A stretch of 64,000 nt of DNA from JBBIMS01 sp964531645 (GTDB lineage Bacteria > Acidobacteriota > Aminicenantia > JBFLYD01 > JBBIMS01). The stretch spans positions 1-64,000 of the forward strand of contig CAZHEF010000005.1 in NCBI GenBank assembly GCA_964531645.1, given 5' to 3'. Position numbers and translations under genes: made by a program. Shown piece after piece: positions 52,549-60,679 of this stretch. Each line of letters begins with the position of its first letter. The stretch's first letter is position 1. The notes beneath the pieces are model-generated. The model ran no database searches. It was not told the DNA's origin and saw nothing but the letters and a program-made list of their open reading frames with translations.

Positions 52549-53874
52549 ATGAGTGAAAGTAGAAAGATAAAACTCTTAGCCCCTTCATCTGCAGGATACC
52601 GTTTTCTCATTCTTGCATTTGTTGCATTTCTTGCTTACGGTAGCTACTTTGCCTATGACAGTCTTGGAGCAATTGCTCCATTACTAATAGAGGCTCTTGG
52701 AATTGGTAGAGAGCAAATAGGGATTGCCTACTCTGCTTACAGCATTGCAGCAATTTTTTCAGTTTTTCTCGGTGGCATTCTTGTAGATAGAATTGGAACC
52801 CGCAGGGCAAGCCTACTTTTTTCTTCTTTAATAGTTCTCGGAGCTTTTATAGTAGCAGTAGCAGGGGATATTTACACAATCTACATTGGGAGAGTGATAT
52901 TCGGGATTGGTTCAGAATCCCTTGTTGTCTGTCAAATCGCAATCCTTGCAAGGTGGTTCAAAGGAAAAGAGCTTGCTTTAGCCTTTGGAATCTCCCTCAC
53001 CCTGAGCAGACTCGGAACAATTTTGAGTTTTAACACCGAGGCATCCATTGCGGAAAAATTCGGTGGATTCCGCTCAGCCCTCTGGGCAGCATTTCTGTTC
53101 TGTGTTCTCTCCTTAATGAGTAATTTTGCATATTACTTCCTGGACAAGTTTGGCTCAAAAGTCCTCAATTTAAGAGAATCAGCTTCAGGAGAAAAAGTGA
53201 GATTAAAAGAAATTAAAGAACTGCCCTCATCCTACTGGACAATTGTCTTTCTCTGTCTTACTTTCTACTCAGCAATCTTTCCTTTTACATCCCTTTCCAC
53301 TGATTTCTTCAACTCAAAATGGGGAATCCCCCTTTCCCTTTCTGGTGAGAGGACTGGTTTTCTGTGGAGCATAATAAACTTTTTCAAGGGTATATTCACA
53401 ACAGCGGGCGGTATAACAAGCATAATAATGATTGCCTCTGCAATTCTTGCTCCAATTTTTGGAAGAATGGTTGACAAAATTGGAAGAAGAGTTAGCATAC
53501 TGCTTTTTGGCTCTGCCATGATGATTCCAACCTATCTTTTAATGGGTTTCACAAATGTTTACCCTGCGTTTCCAATGGTTGTTCTTGGACTCTCCTTCTC
53601 CCTTGTTCCTTCTGCTCTATGGCCTTCTGTCCCTCTAATTGTTAGAGAAGAAAAAATCGGGACTGCCTTTGGGCTTATGACAATGATTCAGAATATAGGA
53701 CTATTCCTTTTCCCATATTTAAACGGAAAACTGAGGGATATAACTCATGGATACACTGCGAGTATGGTCATGTTCACAATTCTTGGAATATTGGGCTTTA
53801 CATTTTCGATTTTACTTAAAATTTCGGATATTAAAACTGAAAATATGCTGGAAAAAGCGAGGCAAAGTAAATAG
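52549..53874 (+). CDS. MFS transporter, oxalate/formate-antiporter-like
   Basis: About 441 residues with twelve predicted transmembrane helices. The loop 2-3 motif is LVDRIGTRRASLLF, and its second-half repeat is RMVDKIGRRVSILLF. Helix 1 contains AYGSYFAYDSLGAIAPLL. Substrate is unknown. I prefer ATG 52549 over GTG 52540, because GAGG at 52534-52537 is too close to the latter. It lies inside a zone of decayed genes but shows no lesion itself. Confidence 0.8.
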   Translation: MSESRKIKLLAPSSAGYRFLILAFVAFLAYGSYFAYDSLGAIAPLLIEALGIGREQIGIAYSAYSIAAIFSVFLGGILVDRIGTRRASLLFSSLIVLGAFIVAVAGDIYTIYIGRVIFGIGSESLVVCQIAILARWFKGKELALAFGISLTLSRLGTILSFNTEASIAEKFGGFRSALWAAFLFCVLSLMSNFAYYFLDKFGSKVLNLRESASGEKVRLKEIKELPSSYWTIVFLCLTFYSAIFPFTSLSTDFFNSKWGIPLSLSGERTGFLWSIINFFKGIFTTAGGITSIIMIASAILAPIFGRMVDKIGRRVSILLFGSAMMIPTYLLMGFTNVYPAFPMVVLGLSFSLVPSALWPSVPLIVREEKIGTAFGLMTMIQNIGLFLFPYLNGKLRDITHGYTASMVMFTILGILGFTFSILLKISDIKTENMLEKARQSK

Positions 53875-53879
53875 AATCA

Positions 53880-54422
53880 ATGAACAGATTTCTTTTTCTC
53901 AGGAATTTTTCAAAAAAATGGACTTTCCTTGGAGAGAAGACCGAAAAAAGTAAAGATTTTATGGTGAATCTTATGGAGAAATTGGGGAAAAAAATAAAAT
54001 TTATAGGTGGAAGAAGTTTCTATCAAGAGCTATCCTTTATTGAAGCCTTCATGACAAAGGAGAATATTACTATCGTTTACCCATCATGCTATTCCCATAA
54101 GAGAATCAGCCTCAGATTCAGATTGTTTATTGAGAAAGAAATGGGAAGACACACCATGATAATGATTATTCTCATAGCCACCTTACCCTTCTCAGCAATT
54201 CTTGGATTGCTTCCAGGTCCTAATATTATTTTCTGGACAGAACTATTGATGCTTTATGTTTATTTTAAAGCTGTAAAGGGGCTAAAAGTTATTTTAAAAA
54301 ATGCAAAACTCATACCCGATGAAACCCTTGGTAAATGGGAAATAAATGAGAAAAATGAAGAAAGTCTGAAAAATTTAAAGGAAAGATTTTCAATTGAAAA
54401 TCTTGAATTGCTAAAAAGTTAG
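53880..54422 (+). CDS. Membrane protein, possibly K+/H+-exchange-related
   Basis: 180 residues. Two hydrophobic segments near residues 96-112 and 115-135 are separated by LLPGPN, a pattern like the mitochondrial KHE-type family (PF10173), which also has a conserved N-terminal segment similar to GRSFYQELSFIEAF and a final tandem of helices. The assignment is from motif memory and moderate. It follows the MFS gene by 5 nt and may share its transcript. The C-terminal about 45 residues are charged. Confidence 0.5.
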   Translation: MNRFLFLRNFSKKWTFLGEKTEKSKDFMVNLMEKLGKKIKFIGGRSFYQELSFIEAFMTKENITIVYPSCYSHKRISLRFRLFIEKEMGRHTMIMIILIATLPFSAILGLLPGPNIIFWTELLMLYVYFKAVKGLKVILKNAKLIPDETLGKWEINEKNEESLKNLKERFSIENLELLKS

Positions 54423-54450
54423 GTTCTCTGATAATATTTAAGATGTAAAA

Positions 54451-54814
54451 ATGATGAACAGATTCAGTTTTGCGAAATTTCGATTCCAGATAATTGCAGA
54501 GGATGAATTTTCGCTTCCTTCCTTTACAGGAACCCCGATAAGAGGAGGATTCGTGTTCCAATTCAAAAAAAATTGTATGCCTTAAAAAAGAACTGAAGTT
54601 ACGTAAAGAATGCGCGCTGAAAAAAGTTTGCGCCTACGCTTACATATTTGAGACCTCCCCTCCTGAAGGCACAGAAAAACTAAGAAAGATTCAGGACATT
54701 CCAAGACCACTTGTATTGGAGCCCCCAGAAGATTCAAAGAGGCTTTATAAAAAAGGAGAAAAGATAGACTTTAACCTTGTGCTGATTGGAAAGGGGATAG
54801 ATTATCTTCCATAA
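54451..54814 (+). pseudogene. cas6: Decayed, truncated cas6 (CRISPR RNA endoribonuclease)
   Basis: The first frame gives FSLPSFTGTPIRGGFVFQFKK, then stops. Removing one A from the A8 run (about 54566-54573) restores IVCLKKELKLRKECALKKVC, then AYAYIFETSPPEGTEKLRKI, the PLVLEPPEDSKRLYKKGEK block and FNLVLIGKGIDYLP. This is the usual order of the Cas6 N-terminal half (Gly-rich RGxF, Cys cluster, YxFExSPP, PLVxEPP, FNLVLIG). The C-terminal half, including the Gly-rich RNA-binding loop, is gone after 54814. It is a dead remnant of a processing nuclease. Confidence 0.75.
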
Positions 54815-54837
54815 TTAAATATTCACCTTTAAGAAAC

Positions 54838-55396
54838 TTGGAAAGAAAGGACTTGGAAGAGAAAAGGGCAGAATCTCCTTTGAAGAAACAACTTCTTACT
54901 GTAGCACTAATAAGCAAGCTTTTAATGGAAAAAGGAAAGGATACGCCAGTAGTTATTGGAGACCGTGCCTTAGCCTATTACTCCAGGGAAGTTTATTTTA
55001 CAGCTGACATAGACCTTGCCTACGCGGACAGTGAAGCTATCAATGAGGTTTTGTTGGAGATGGGCTTTAAAAAAGGGTAGATACTGGATAAGCGAAAATA
55101 TGAATGTAGCAGTGGAAGTTCCGGGTTCCTCCCTCCCGGATGAAGAAGCTCCTCTTGAGATTGTTGAATTTGAAGAATGGCTTCAGTGTAAGATTATCGG
55201 GCTTGAAGACCTCATAATAGACAGACTCAATTCATACAAATATTGGAAATATGAAGTGGATTGCGAGATGGTAGAGCTTCTTCTAAGGAAATACCACAAT
55301 GAACTTGACTGGGAATATCTTGAAAGAAGAGCTAAAAAACCAGAAAATGATACTCTTAAAGAGCTCATAGATTTGAAGGAAAGAGTTAAAGCATGA
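54838..55396 (+). pseudogene. Frameshifted nucleotidyltransferase (DUF6036-like)
   Basis: The first frame from TTG 54838 contains VVIGDRALAYYSREVYFTADIDLAYADSE, matching the G-x-x-A...T-x-D-I-D-L start of small nucleotidyltransferases such as DUF6036/AbiEii-like. It runs into TAG at 55078. Deleting one A from AAAAAA near 55072 joins it to GRYWISENMNVAVEVPGSSLPD, then EIVEFEEWLQCKIIGLEDLIIDRL. So one protein of about 185 residues is split by a one-base insertion. Intact relatives often act in toxin-antitoxin or defence pairs. The downstream small frame overlaps its end by 4 nt. Confidence 0.7.
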
Positions 55397-55551
55397 AAAT
55401 CAGAAGAAAAAAATTTGAAGAGGTTTCCCCCTTAGAGTTCCTCCTTTTAAGGGATGAGCTTGCTCTGAAGAAAATGAATGAAAAGGAAGAGAATAATTAT
55501 CAAATTATTGGAGAGAGAAGGAGAAGATTAAAATTGTTAGAAAGGTCTTAA
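55393..55551 (+). CDS. Small helical partner of the nucleotidyltransferase
   Basis: 52 residues (MKIRRKKFEEVSPLEFLLLR..., ending RRRLKLLERS). ATG 55393 overlaps the preceding stop (ATGA), showing coupling. It is highly charged and probably helical. The small size and coupling suggest a cognate partner or antitoxin-type regulator; this is inference, and no family is recognised. Confidence 0.5.
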   Translation: MKIRRKKFEEVSPLEFLLLRDELALKKMNEKEENNYQIIGERRRRLKLLERS

Positions 55552-55554
55552 ACT

Positions 55555-55660
55555 TTCCTTCCCTTAAAGATTTCCTTGCATCTTCAAGTATCTCTTTTGC
55601 CCTTTCTACCCTCAAATCAGAAAGAGCTATTCCCTCCTTAAAAGTTAATCTCTCTACAAA
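55555..55660 (-). pseudogene. HEPN-like fragment
   Basis: On the minus strand one frame reads VERLTFKEGIALSDLRVERA followed by KEILEDARKSLREGKFK, the pattern of the first two helices of a HEPN domain (R-x-x-x-A-x-x-x-L-x-x-A). It has no proper start codon, although GGGGAGGT lies upstream, and ends abruptly into the preceding gene. It is a scrap of about 33 residues, probably left from a HEPN/nucleotidyltransferase or CRISPR-linked gene. Confidence 0.4.
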
Positions 55661-55980
55661 TGACCTCCCCCTCTCTTAAAATATTTCTGAAAAAGCCTGT
55701 ATTCAAAGACTTTTCTCTCTCAAAACTTTCAACATCTCTTAAAATCACAGAATACGGAATTCCTGTAATCTCCTCTCAGATTTTAAAAGCAATAGAGGAA
55801 GAGAGAGGAGAAAAAGGTTTTGGACATAGATTTTTTGAAAAGGAAAGAGAATTAAACAATAGCATAATCGAAAACAGAAACCTCAGCATAATTGTTCATG
55901 GAGAAAATCCCCTTGATAGAGAAAAGTTTGAAAGAGCGTGGAATTCAGTTTCAGAATTTCTCGGAATCACAGAAGAATAA
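55660..55980 (+). CDS. Hypothetical protein or gene fragment upstream of cas1
   Basis: 106 codons. Only the second half (about residues 38-106, GIPVISSQILKAIEEERG...NLSIIVHGENPLDREKFERAWNSVSEFLG) has coding character; the first about 35 residues overlap the HEPN-like antisense scrap. I do not recognise it. It may be a remnant of a CRISPR accessory gene, given its place between cas6 and cas1. No clear ribosome binding site. Confidence 0.35.
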   Translation: MTSPSLKIFLKKPVFKDFSLSKLSTSLKITEYGIPVISSQILKAIEEERGEKGFGHRFFEKERELNNSIIENRNLSIIVHGENPLDREKFERAWNSVSEFLGITEE

Positions 55981-56070
55981 TTACCCAAATTTCCTGAATT
56001 AAATTTATAGCCAGAGACTGAGAGTTTCTGGTTTGGTTCATTGAAAATTTATTGACAAAGGAGGGAAGAA

Positions 56071-57071
56071 GTGGCGATACTTTATCTTATGGAACAGGGC
56101 TCAACTTTAAGAAACGAATCCAGAAAACTATTAGTAGAAAAGGATGGAAAAGTTCTTGCCAAGATACCAGAATTTAAAATTGAGAAAGTCCTTGCTTTTG
56201 GAAACATCCAGCTCACAACTCCTGTGATAAAGTTCCTTCTTGAATCAGGAATAGAGACCTCATTTCTTAACATTCATGGAAAACTTATAGGAAGGCTCTC
56301 TCCTATCGAGTCAAAAAATATTGAACTGAGAATAATTCAGTTCAGAAGGTATCACGATGAAAATTTTCGTCTCCAGGTTGCTAAAAATATTGTAGAGGGA
56401 AAGATAAAAAACATGAAAGTGGTGCTCCAAAAATATCAGAGGAACCATCCCGAAATAAACTTTGAAAATCCACTCTCCGAACTTGACATTCTTCTCCAGG
56501 AACTTCTAAGAAAAGAGAAAGTCTCCTCAGTATTTGGTCTTGAAGGAAGAGCCTCAGCAACCTACTTTTCCTGTTTTGGAAAAATGTTTCGCAAAGAACT
56601 TCAATTTGAATCGCGGACTAAACACCCTCCTCTTGATCCTGTCAATGCTCTTTTATCTCTGGGATATACCCTTTTAACCAATGAAATGCTCTCAGTCATT
56701 GTCTCTCTTGGGTTTGAACCATACATAGGCTTTCTCCATGGAATTGAATATGGAAGACCATCCCTTGCCCTTGACTTAACAGAGGAATTCCGGGCACTCA
56801 TTGTTGACTGACTTATTTTTGAATATTGTGAACAAAGGGATTCTTGGTCCTAACAACTTTGAAAAAGTTGAAGAAGGAGTCTATCTCAAAGAAAACTCCA
56901 GAAAAGAGTTTTTTTCTTCAGTATGAAAAAAGAATGCAGGAAGTCTTTCTCAATCCTGACGACAGAAGTGAGACAAATTACAGAAAACTCTTCTACTGGC
57001 AGGTTCAGAAACTTGTGAAGAGCGTTAAAGAAGGGATTCCCTATCAATCATTCCAGATAAGGGTAAGAAAA
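56071..57071 (+). pseudogene. cas1: cas1 with one nonsense codon and two frameshifts
   Basis: Integrase of CRISPR spacer acquisition. From GTG 56071 (AAAGGAGG upstream) the frame reads through the Cas1 N-terminal domain and catalytic positions Glu158 (FGLEGRAS), His223 (GFLHGIEYG) and Asp235/Glu238 (LDLTEEFR). It is cut at TGA 56809-56811, where relatives have Arg after IVD. Two single-base insertions follow: in a T5 run near 56816-56820 (restoring LILNIVNKGILGP) and in a T7 run near 56910 (restoring KEFFLQYEKRMQEV). The repaired protein ends at about YQSFQIR. At least three lesions mean it is inactive. Confidence 0.85.
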
Positions 57072-57263
57072 ATGGCAGAAGAATTCTTCTGGGTGATAAG
57101 CTACGACATCAAAGACGACAAAAGGCGTCTGAAAGTAGCAATGGCTCTTGAAAACTATGGAACAAGGGTTCAGTAAAGTGTATTTGAATGCATTCTCACA
57201 GATGAATATCTGAATCGACTCAAAAGAAGGCTGGAAAGAGTTATAAAAGTTGACTTCTTTTAG
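57072..57263 (+). pseudogene. cas2: cas2 with an in-frame stop
   Basis: The second subunit of the Cas1-Cas2 integrase. ATG 57072 opens MAEEFFWVISYDIKDDKRRL, then KVAMALENYGTRVQ, the canonical Cas2 ferredoxin-like start (YDIxDDKRRxKV...YGxRVQ). TAA at 57174-57176 replaces the usual Lys or Glu codon. The same frame continues SVFECILTDEYLNRLKRRLE to a stop at 57261. The end of cas1 is in the same frame with no stop between them. Confidence 0.85.
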
Positions 57264-57284
57264 ATAATTTAGTAAAAGATTTGT

Positions 57285-57983
57285 ATGCAAGATTCTGTTT
57301 TAAAGGGGATAAAGTTTTTATTTTTTGGGCTTCTGGTTTTCCTTCTCCTTGCTTCGGAGTTTCTTGTTCTTTTTCTGGACTCTTTTATTACTGGGAATGG
57401 CTTTGGTGAACTGAATGTGTGGAAGGAGAGATGGTATTCTCTTGTTTTGCACTGGATAATTACCATTTTAATCTGGGGAACAGGTGCTTTCCTGGTTCTT
57501 TCATGGCTTAAAAGAAAGGGATTTCTACAGCAAATTTTCTCTTTTTCTCTTGAAAAAAGATTCTTTCTTGCCACTCTTTTTGCTATTGCAATTGCACTTA
57601 TCTTCTCTTTTATTGAATCAATTTTTTTACCACAGAAAGGTTTTCAAATAATAAGGGAATTTTCAAGTTTTACAAAAAATCATGGAAGGAATGCTATAAT
57701 CCTTTCTATTTTTCAGAATCTCTATTATTTTTTTGAATCTTTCTTAGTTGCTTTAATTTTAGCCTTTTTCCAGCTGGCAGGTGAGCTCTGGTTCAAGCTT
57801 AAAAAAATTCCGTGGGGAAGTTTGGGGCTATTTTTAACATGGGGTATGGCGCATTTTATTTCCCATCCTGAGGGAGCTCTTTTTGTTGCTATTTTTTCTC
57901 TAATTCCTGGTTTTATCTATGTTCTTTTCGGGAAAAATTTCTATCCTACATTTCTTTTTGTCTTTTTGAGTTTTATTTTTTAG
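57285..57983 (+). CDS. Six-helix membrane protein, CPBP-like in layout
   Basis: 232 residues with about six hydrophobic helices (about 12-32, 52-72, 92-112, 135-160, 178-196 and 203-228). The short MAHFISHPEGALF segment near the C terminus recalls CPBP intramembrane-protease families, though the classical EExxxR motif is not visible. The role is unknown. It ends 14 nt before the small GDTNHGD protein, which suggests a two-gene unit. It shows no ribosome binding site of note. Confidence 0.55.
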   Translation: MQDSVLKGIKFLFFGLLVFLLLASEFLVLFLDSFITGNGFGELNVWKERWYSLVLHWIITILIWGTGAFLVLSWLKRKGFLQQIFSFSLEKRFFLATLFAIAIALIFSFIESIFLPQKGFQIIREFSSFTKNHGRNAIILSIFQNLYYFFESFLVALILAFFQLAGELWFKLKKIPWGSLGLFLTWGMAHFISHPEGALFVAIFSLIPGFIYVLFGKNFYPTFLFVFLSFIF

Positions 57984-57997
57984 TCTTAAGGTTTTTC

Positions 57998-58468
57998 ATG
58001 CAATTCTTTGTTCTCGGCGACACCAACCACGGTGACCCGATTGTGGTTGAAAGGATGAGGGAATTTATTGAAAAAGTTAGCAGGGGAAAGAAGACAGCTC
58101 TTTTTACCGAGATATTCATGATTGATGAGCAGAATTTAATAGAAAAGCTAAAGAAAGAGCCTGAACTCCTTGAGAAGATTTTGAAGGAATACAAGCCTTA
58201 TCTTGAATTTTGTTTCAGGAATGGGATTGATATTTTCCCAATATCTCCAAGGAATGAGAAGCTTGGTTTTGTTTACTGGAAGATGCCTGAGGAGGACCTT
58301 GATATAAGGTTATTTGCAAATTTTTCGCGAAAGTTCAGGGAGGTTGAGGGAAAATACGAGGTATATTTGATTGATATTGGCTCTGCCCATTTGAAGGCTT
58401 TCGAGGAGCAGTTCAAGGAGAGATTTGAAAAAATAGGATATGAGATTAAGAGTTTTTTGATTGAATGA
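57998..58468 (+). CDS. Small protein with N-terminal GDTNHGD motif (ChaN/EreA/TIKI-like)
   Basis: 156 residues. It opens MQFFVLGDTNHGDPIVVERM. The G-D-T/S-x-H-G motif is shared by the ChaN/erythromycin-esterase/TIKI superfamily of putative hydrolases. ALFTEIFMIDEQ (Glu) and a final EVYLIDIGSAHLKAFEEQF (a candidate His) could complete the site. It is far shorter than EreA (about 400) or TraB, so it may be a minimal member. Superfamily placement is inference from these motifs. Partner: the preceding membrane protein. Confidence 0.5.
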   Translation: MQFFVLGDTNHGDPIVVERMREFIEKVSRGKKTALFTEIFMIDEQNLIEKLKKEPELLEKILKEYKPYLEFCFRNGIDIFPISPRNEKLGFVYWKMPEEDLDIRLFANFSRKFREVEGKYEVYLIDIGSAHLKAFEEQFKERFEKIGYEIKSFLIE

Positions 58469-58506
58469 GGGTTTGAAAAATTTTTAGATTTTTAATATGA
58501 TTTTCT

Positions 58507-59409
58507 ATGATAGAAAAAGCTCTTGAAATAAAAACTGTAACAAAAAAATTTGGAAAGTTGGTAGCTGTTTCCAATCTTTCCCTCTCAGTCCCTTCAGGTT
58601 CAATCTATGGAGTACTCGGTCCAAATGGAGCTGGAAAGACAACAACAATCCGAATGATTATGAATATATTTGCTCCTGATGAAGGTGAGATAAAGATTTT
58701 TGGTGAAAGGATGACTGAGGAAACGAAGAATATCATAGGTTATCTTCCTGAAGAGAGAGGGCTCTACCCTAAGATGCAGACCCTTGAGCTTCTGATTTAT
58801 TTCGGACAGTTAAAGGGAATATCTGCAAAGGAAGCAGAAAAAAGGGGTGTTGAGCTACTGGAAAGAGTTGGTCTTTCGAACTGGAAAAATAATAAAATTG
58901 AGGAGCTCTCAAAGGGAATGCAACAGAAAGTTCAGTTTATATCAACAATTATTCATGACCCTAAAATAGTAATTCTTGACGAGCCATTTTCAGGACTCGA
59001 TCCTTTAAATACTGAAGTTCTAAAAGAACTAATGATGGAACTGAAAAAGGAAGGCAAAACAATCCTTTTTTCAACTCATTTAATGGAGCATGCTGAGAAG
59101 TTGTGCGATTTCGTTACGCTTATAAATAAAGGAAAAAAAGTTCTTGATGGAGCTCTTTCTGATATTAAAAGAAATTTTGGAAGGAACATTATCTCCCTTG
59201 AGATTGAGGGAGGCGGAAGCCTCCTCTCAAATATTCCGTCAGTAATAGATAAATATGAATTCGGAAACAGGATAGAACTGGAAATGAAAGAGGGAGAGAA
59301 TCCGTTCGAGATTATAAAATTTATAATGGAGGAGGTTAAGGTTAAAAAATTTGAAATATCAGAGGCTTCTTTAAATCACATATTCATTAAAGTTGTGAAG
59401 GGAAATTAA
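58507..59409 (+). CDS. ABC transporter ATP-binding protein (NatA-like)
   Basis: 300 residues. Walker A is GPNGAGKTTTIR, signature ELSKGMQQKVQ, Walker B KIVILDEPFSGLDP, H-loop FSTHLMEHAEKL. The C-terminal about 85 residues form the domain typical of ABC-2 exporters of the NatA/CcmA group. It forms a unit with the permease that begins 1 nt after its stop. Possible roles include sodium, drug or lipid-linked export; substrate cannot be read. Confidence 0.9.
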   Translation: MIEKALEIKTVTKKFGKLVAVSNLSLSVPSGSIYGVLGPNGAGKTTTIRMIMNIFAPDEGEIKIFGERMTEETKNIIGYLPEERGLYPKMQTLELLIYFGQLKGISAKEAEKRGVELLERVGLSNWKNNKIEELSKGMQQKVQFISTIIHDPKIVILDEPFSGLDPLNTEVLKELMMELKKEGKTILFSTHLMEHAEKLCDFVTLINKGKKVLDGALSDIKRNFGRNIISLEIEGGGSLLSNIPSVIDKYEFGNRIELEMKEGENPFEIIKFIMEEVKVKKFEISEASLNHIFIKVVKGN

Positions 59410-59410
59410 A

Positions 59411-60646
59411 ATGAAGAAGTTATTTATAATTGTGAAGAAGGAGTATCTTAAGATTGTCAGGAGGAAGGCATTCATTATCAGCACAGTCCTTTCTCCCCTT
59501 ATAATGGCAGGATTTATTTATTTACCGAATCAACTTATGAGGATCGCAGAGGAGAAACAGAAAGTTATTGCAGTGATTGATGAGTCGGGTTTTATTTTTG
59601 AGAGGCTCGAGCAATCTCTGGAGAGGAGGCTTCCAACAGGTGAGAGGATTTACATACTTAAAAAAACAAAGAGAGAAGAAAAGGAAAAATTGATTGAAAG
59701 AGTGGAAAGGAATGAAATCTACGCAATTCTGATAATAGGAAAGGATATTCTCAATTCGAGATTCTTTGAGATTTACCTTAAGAATGTTTCTGATTATAAA
59801 ACAATCGGAGAGATTGAGGATAAGCTTTCAAATGCAATATCCAGTTTTGCCCTTCTTTCAAAGGGAATGAATCCTGAACTTGTCTCAGAAGCAATAAGGA
59901 AGGTAAATGCCATAACAATAAAGGTGGTGAAGGGGAAAGAGAAAAAGACAGGGATAATGGGTGAATTTCTTTTCTCTATTTTTATGGTTTCCCTCCTTTT
60001 TGGAATCATTCTCGGATATGGGCAGGTCATTATGAATGGTGTTCTGGAGGAGAAAACCAACAGGATAATTGAGATAATGCTATCATCTGTGAATTCTTTT
60101 AAATTAATGGCGGGAAAGATTATAGGGATTGGCTCAGCAGGTCTAACACAGGTTCTGATATGGGTAGTTTTTGCGGTATTTTTGTTAACTTCAAATCTTG
60201 GATTTATTGGAGGAGTTAAGCCGAGCATTGATAAAAATCTCTTTTGGTTCTTTATTCTTTTTTTTGTTTTTGGCTACCTTATGTATGCTTCATTCTTTGC
60301 AGCGGTTGGAGCAATAGCGGGAAACATTCAGGAAGCCCAGCAAATGATGACTCCAATAACATATTTGATTGTAATTCCATACATAATAGGAATTGGGTTT
60401 TCCTCATCTCCCCACTCTACACCAATGGTTTTGCTCTCCCTTTTCCCATTATTCACACCTATACTGATGCTCATGAGAATGACCTATGTCTTTCCTCCCC
60501 TCTGGCAGGTTTATCTCTCAATATTCCTCCTTTTAGCCACTACTATCCTGATAATACTTGCCACCTCAAAAATTTTCAGAACAGGAATCCTTCTCTACGG
60601 AAAAAGACCATCTTTTAAAGAAATTCTGAGGTGGATAAGTTATTAG
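59411..60646 (+). CDS. ABC-2 type permease (NatB-like)
   Basis: 411 residues. The first helix is near 17-38, followed by a large extracytoplasmic region (about 45-185) and a cluster of about five helices to the C terminus (about 187-395), the NatB/ABC2_membrane_3 layout. EEKTNRIIEIMLSSVNSFKLMAGKIIG is the conserved cytoplasmic segment. QQMMTPITYLIVIPY is also typical. Paired with the ATPase 1 nt upstream. Confidence 0.88.
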   Translation: MKKLFIIVKKEYLKIVRRKAFIISTVLSPLIMAGFIYLPNQLMRIAEEKQKVIAVIDESGFIFERLEQSLERRLPTGERIYILKKTKREEKEKLIERVERNEIYAILIIGKDILNSRFFEIYLKNVSDYKTIGEIEDKLSNAISSFALLSKGMNPELVSEAIRKVNAITIKVVKGKEKKTGIMGEFLFSIFMVSLLFGIILGYGQVIMNGVLEEKTNRIIEIMLSSVNSFKLMAGKIIGIGSAGLTQVLIWVVFAVFLLTSNLGFIGGVKPSIDKNLFWFFILFFVFGYLMYASFFAAVGAIAGNIQEAQQMMTPITYLIVIPYIIGIGFSSSPHSTPMVLLSLFPLFTPILMLMRMTYVFPPLWQVYLSIFLLLATTILIILATSKIFRTGILLYGKRPSFKEILRWISY

Positions 60647-60679
60647 GAGCGAGAAGAGCGGGAAAAAGCTCAATTTAAA

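Noticed and set aside
51813..57263. Stop-codon reassignment or programmed read-through explaining the internal stops
   Set aside because: Both TAA and TGA interrupt genes here, TGA and TAA end many intact genes in the window, and frameshifts and truncation accompany the stops. Decay is simpler.
54400..58000. A CRISPR array near the cas remnants
   Set aside because: I looked for 25-37-nt direct repeats with regular spacing on both sides of cas6, cas1 and cas2 and found none.
60647..60671. Terminator between convergent natB-like and tupA genes
   Set aside because: GAGC...GCTC gives only a 4-5-bp stem and no T-run follows on either strand.
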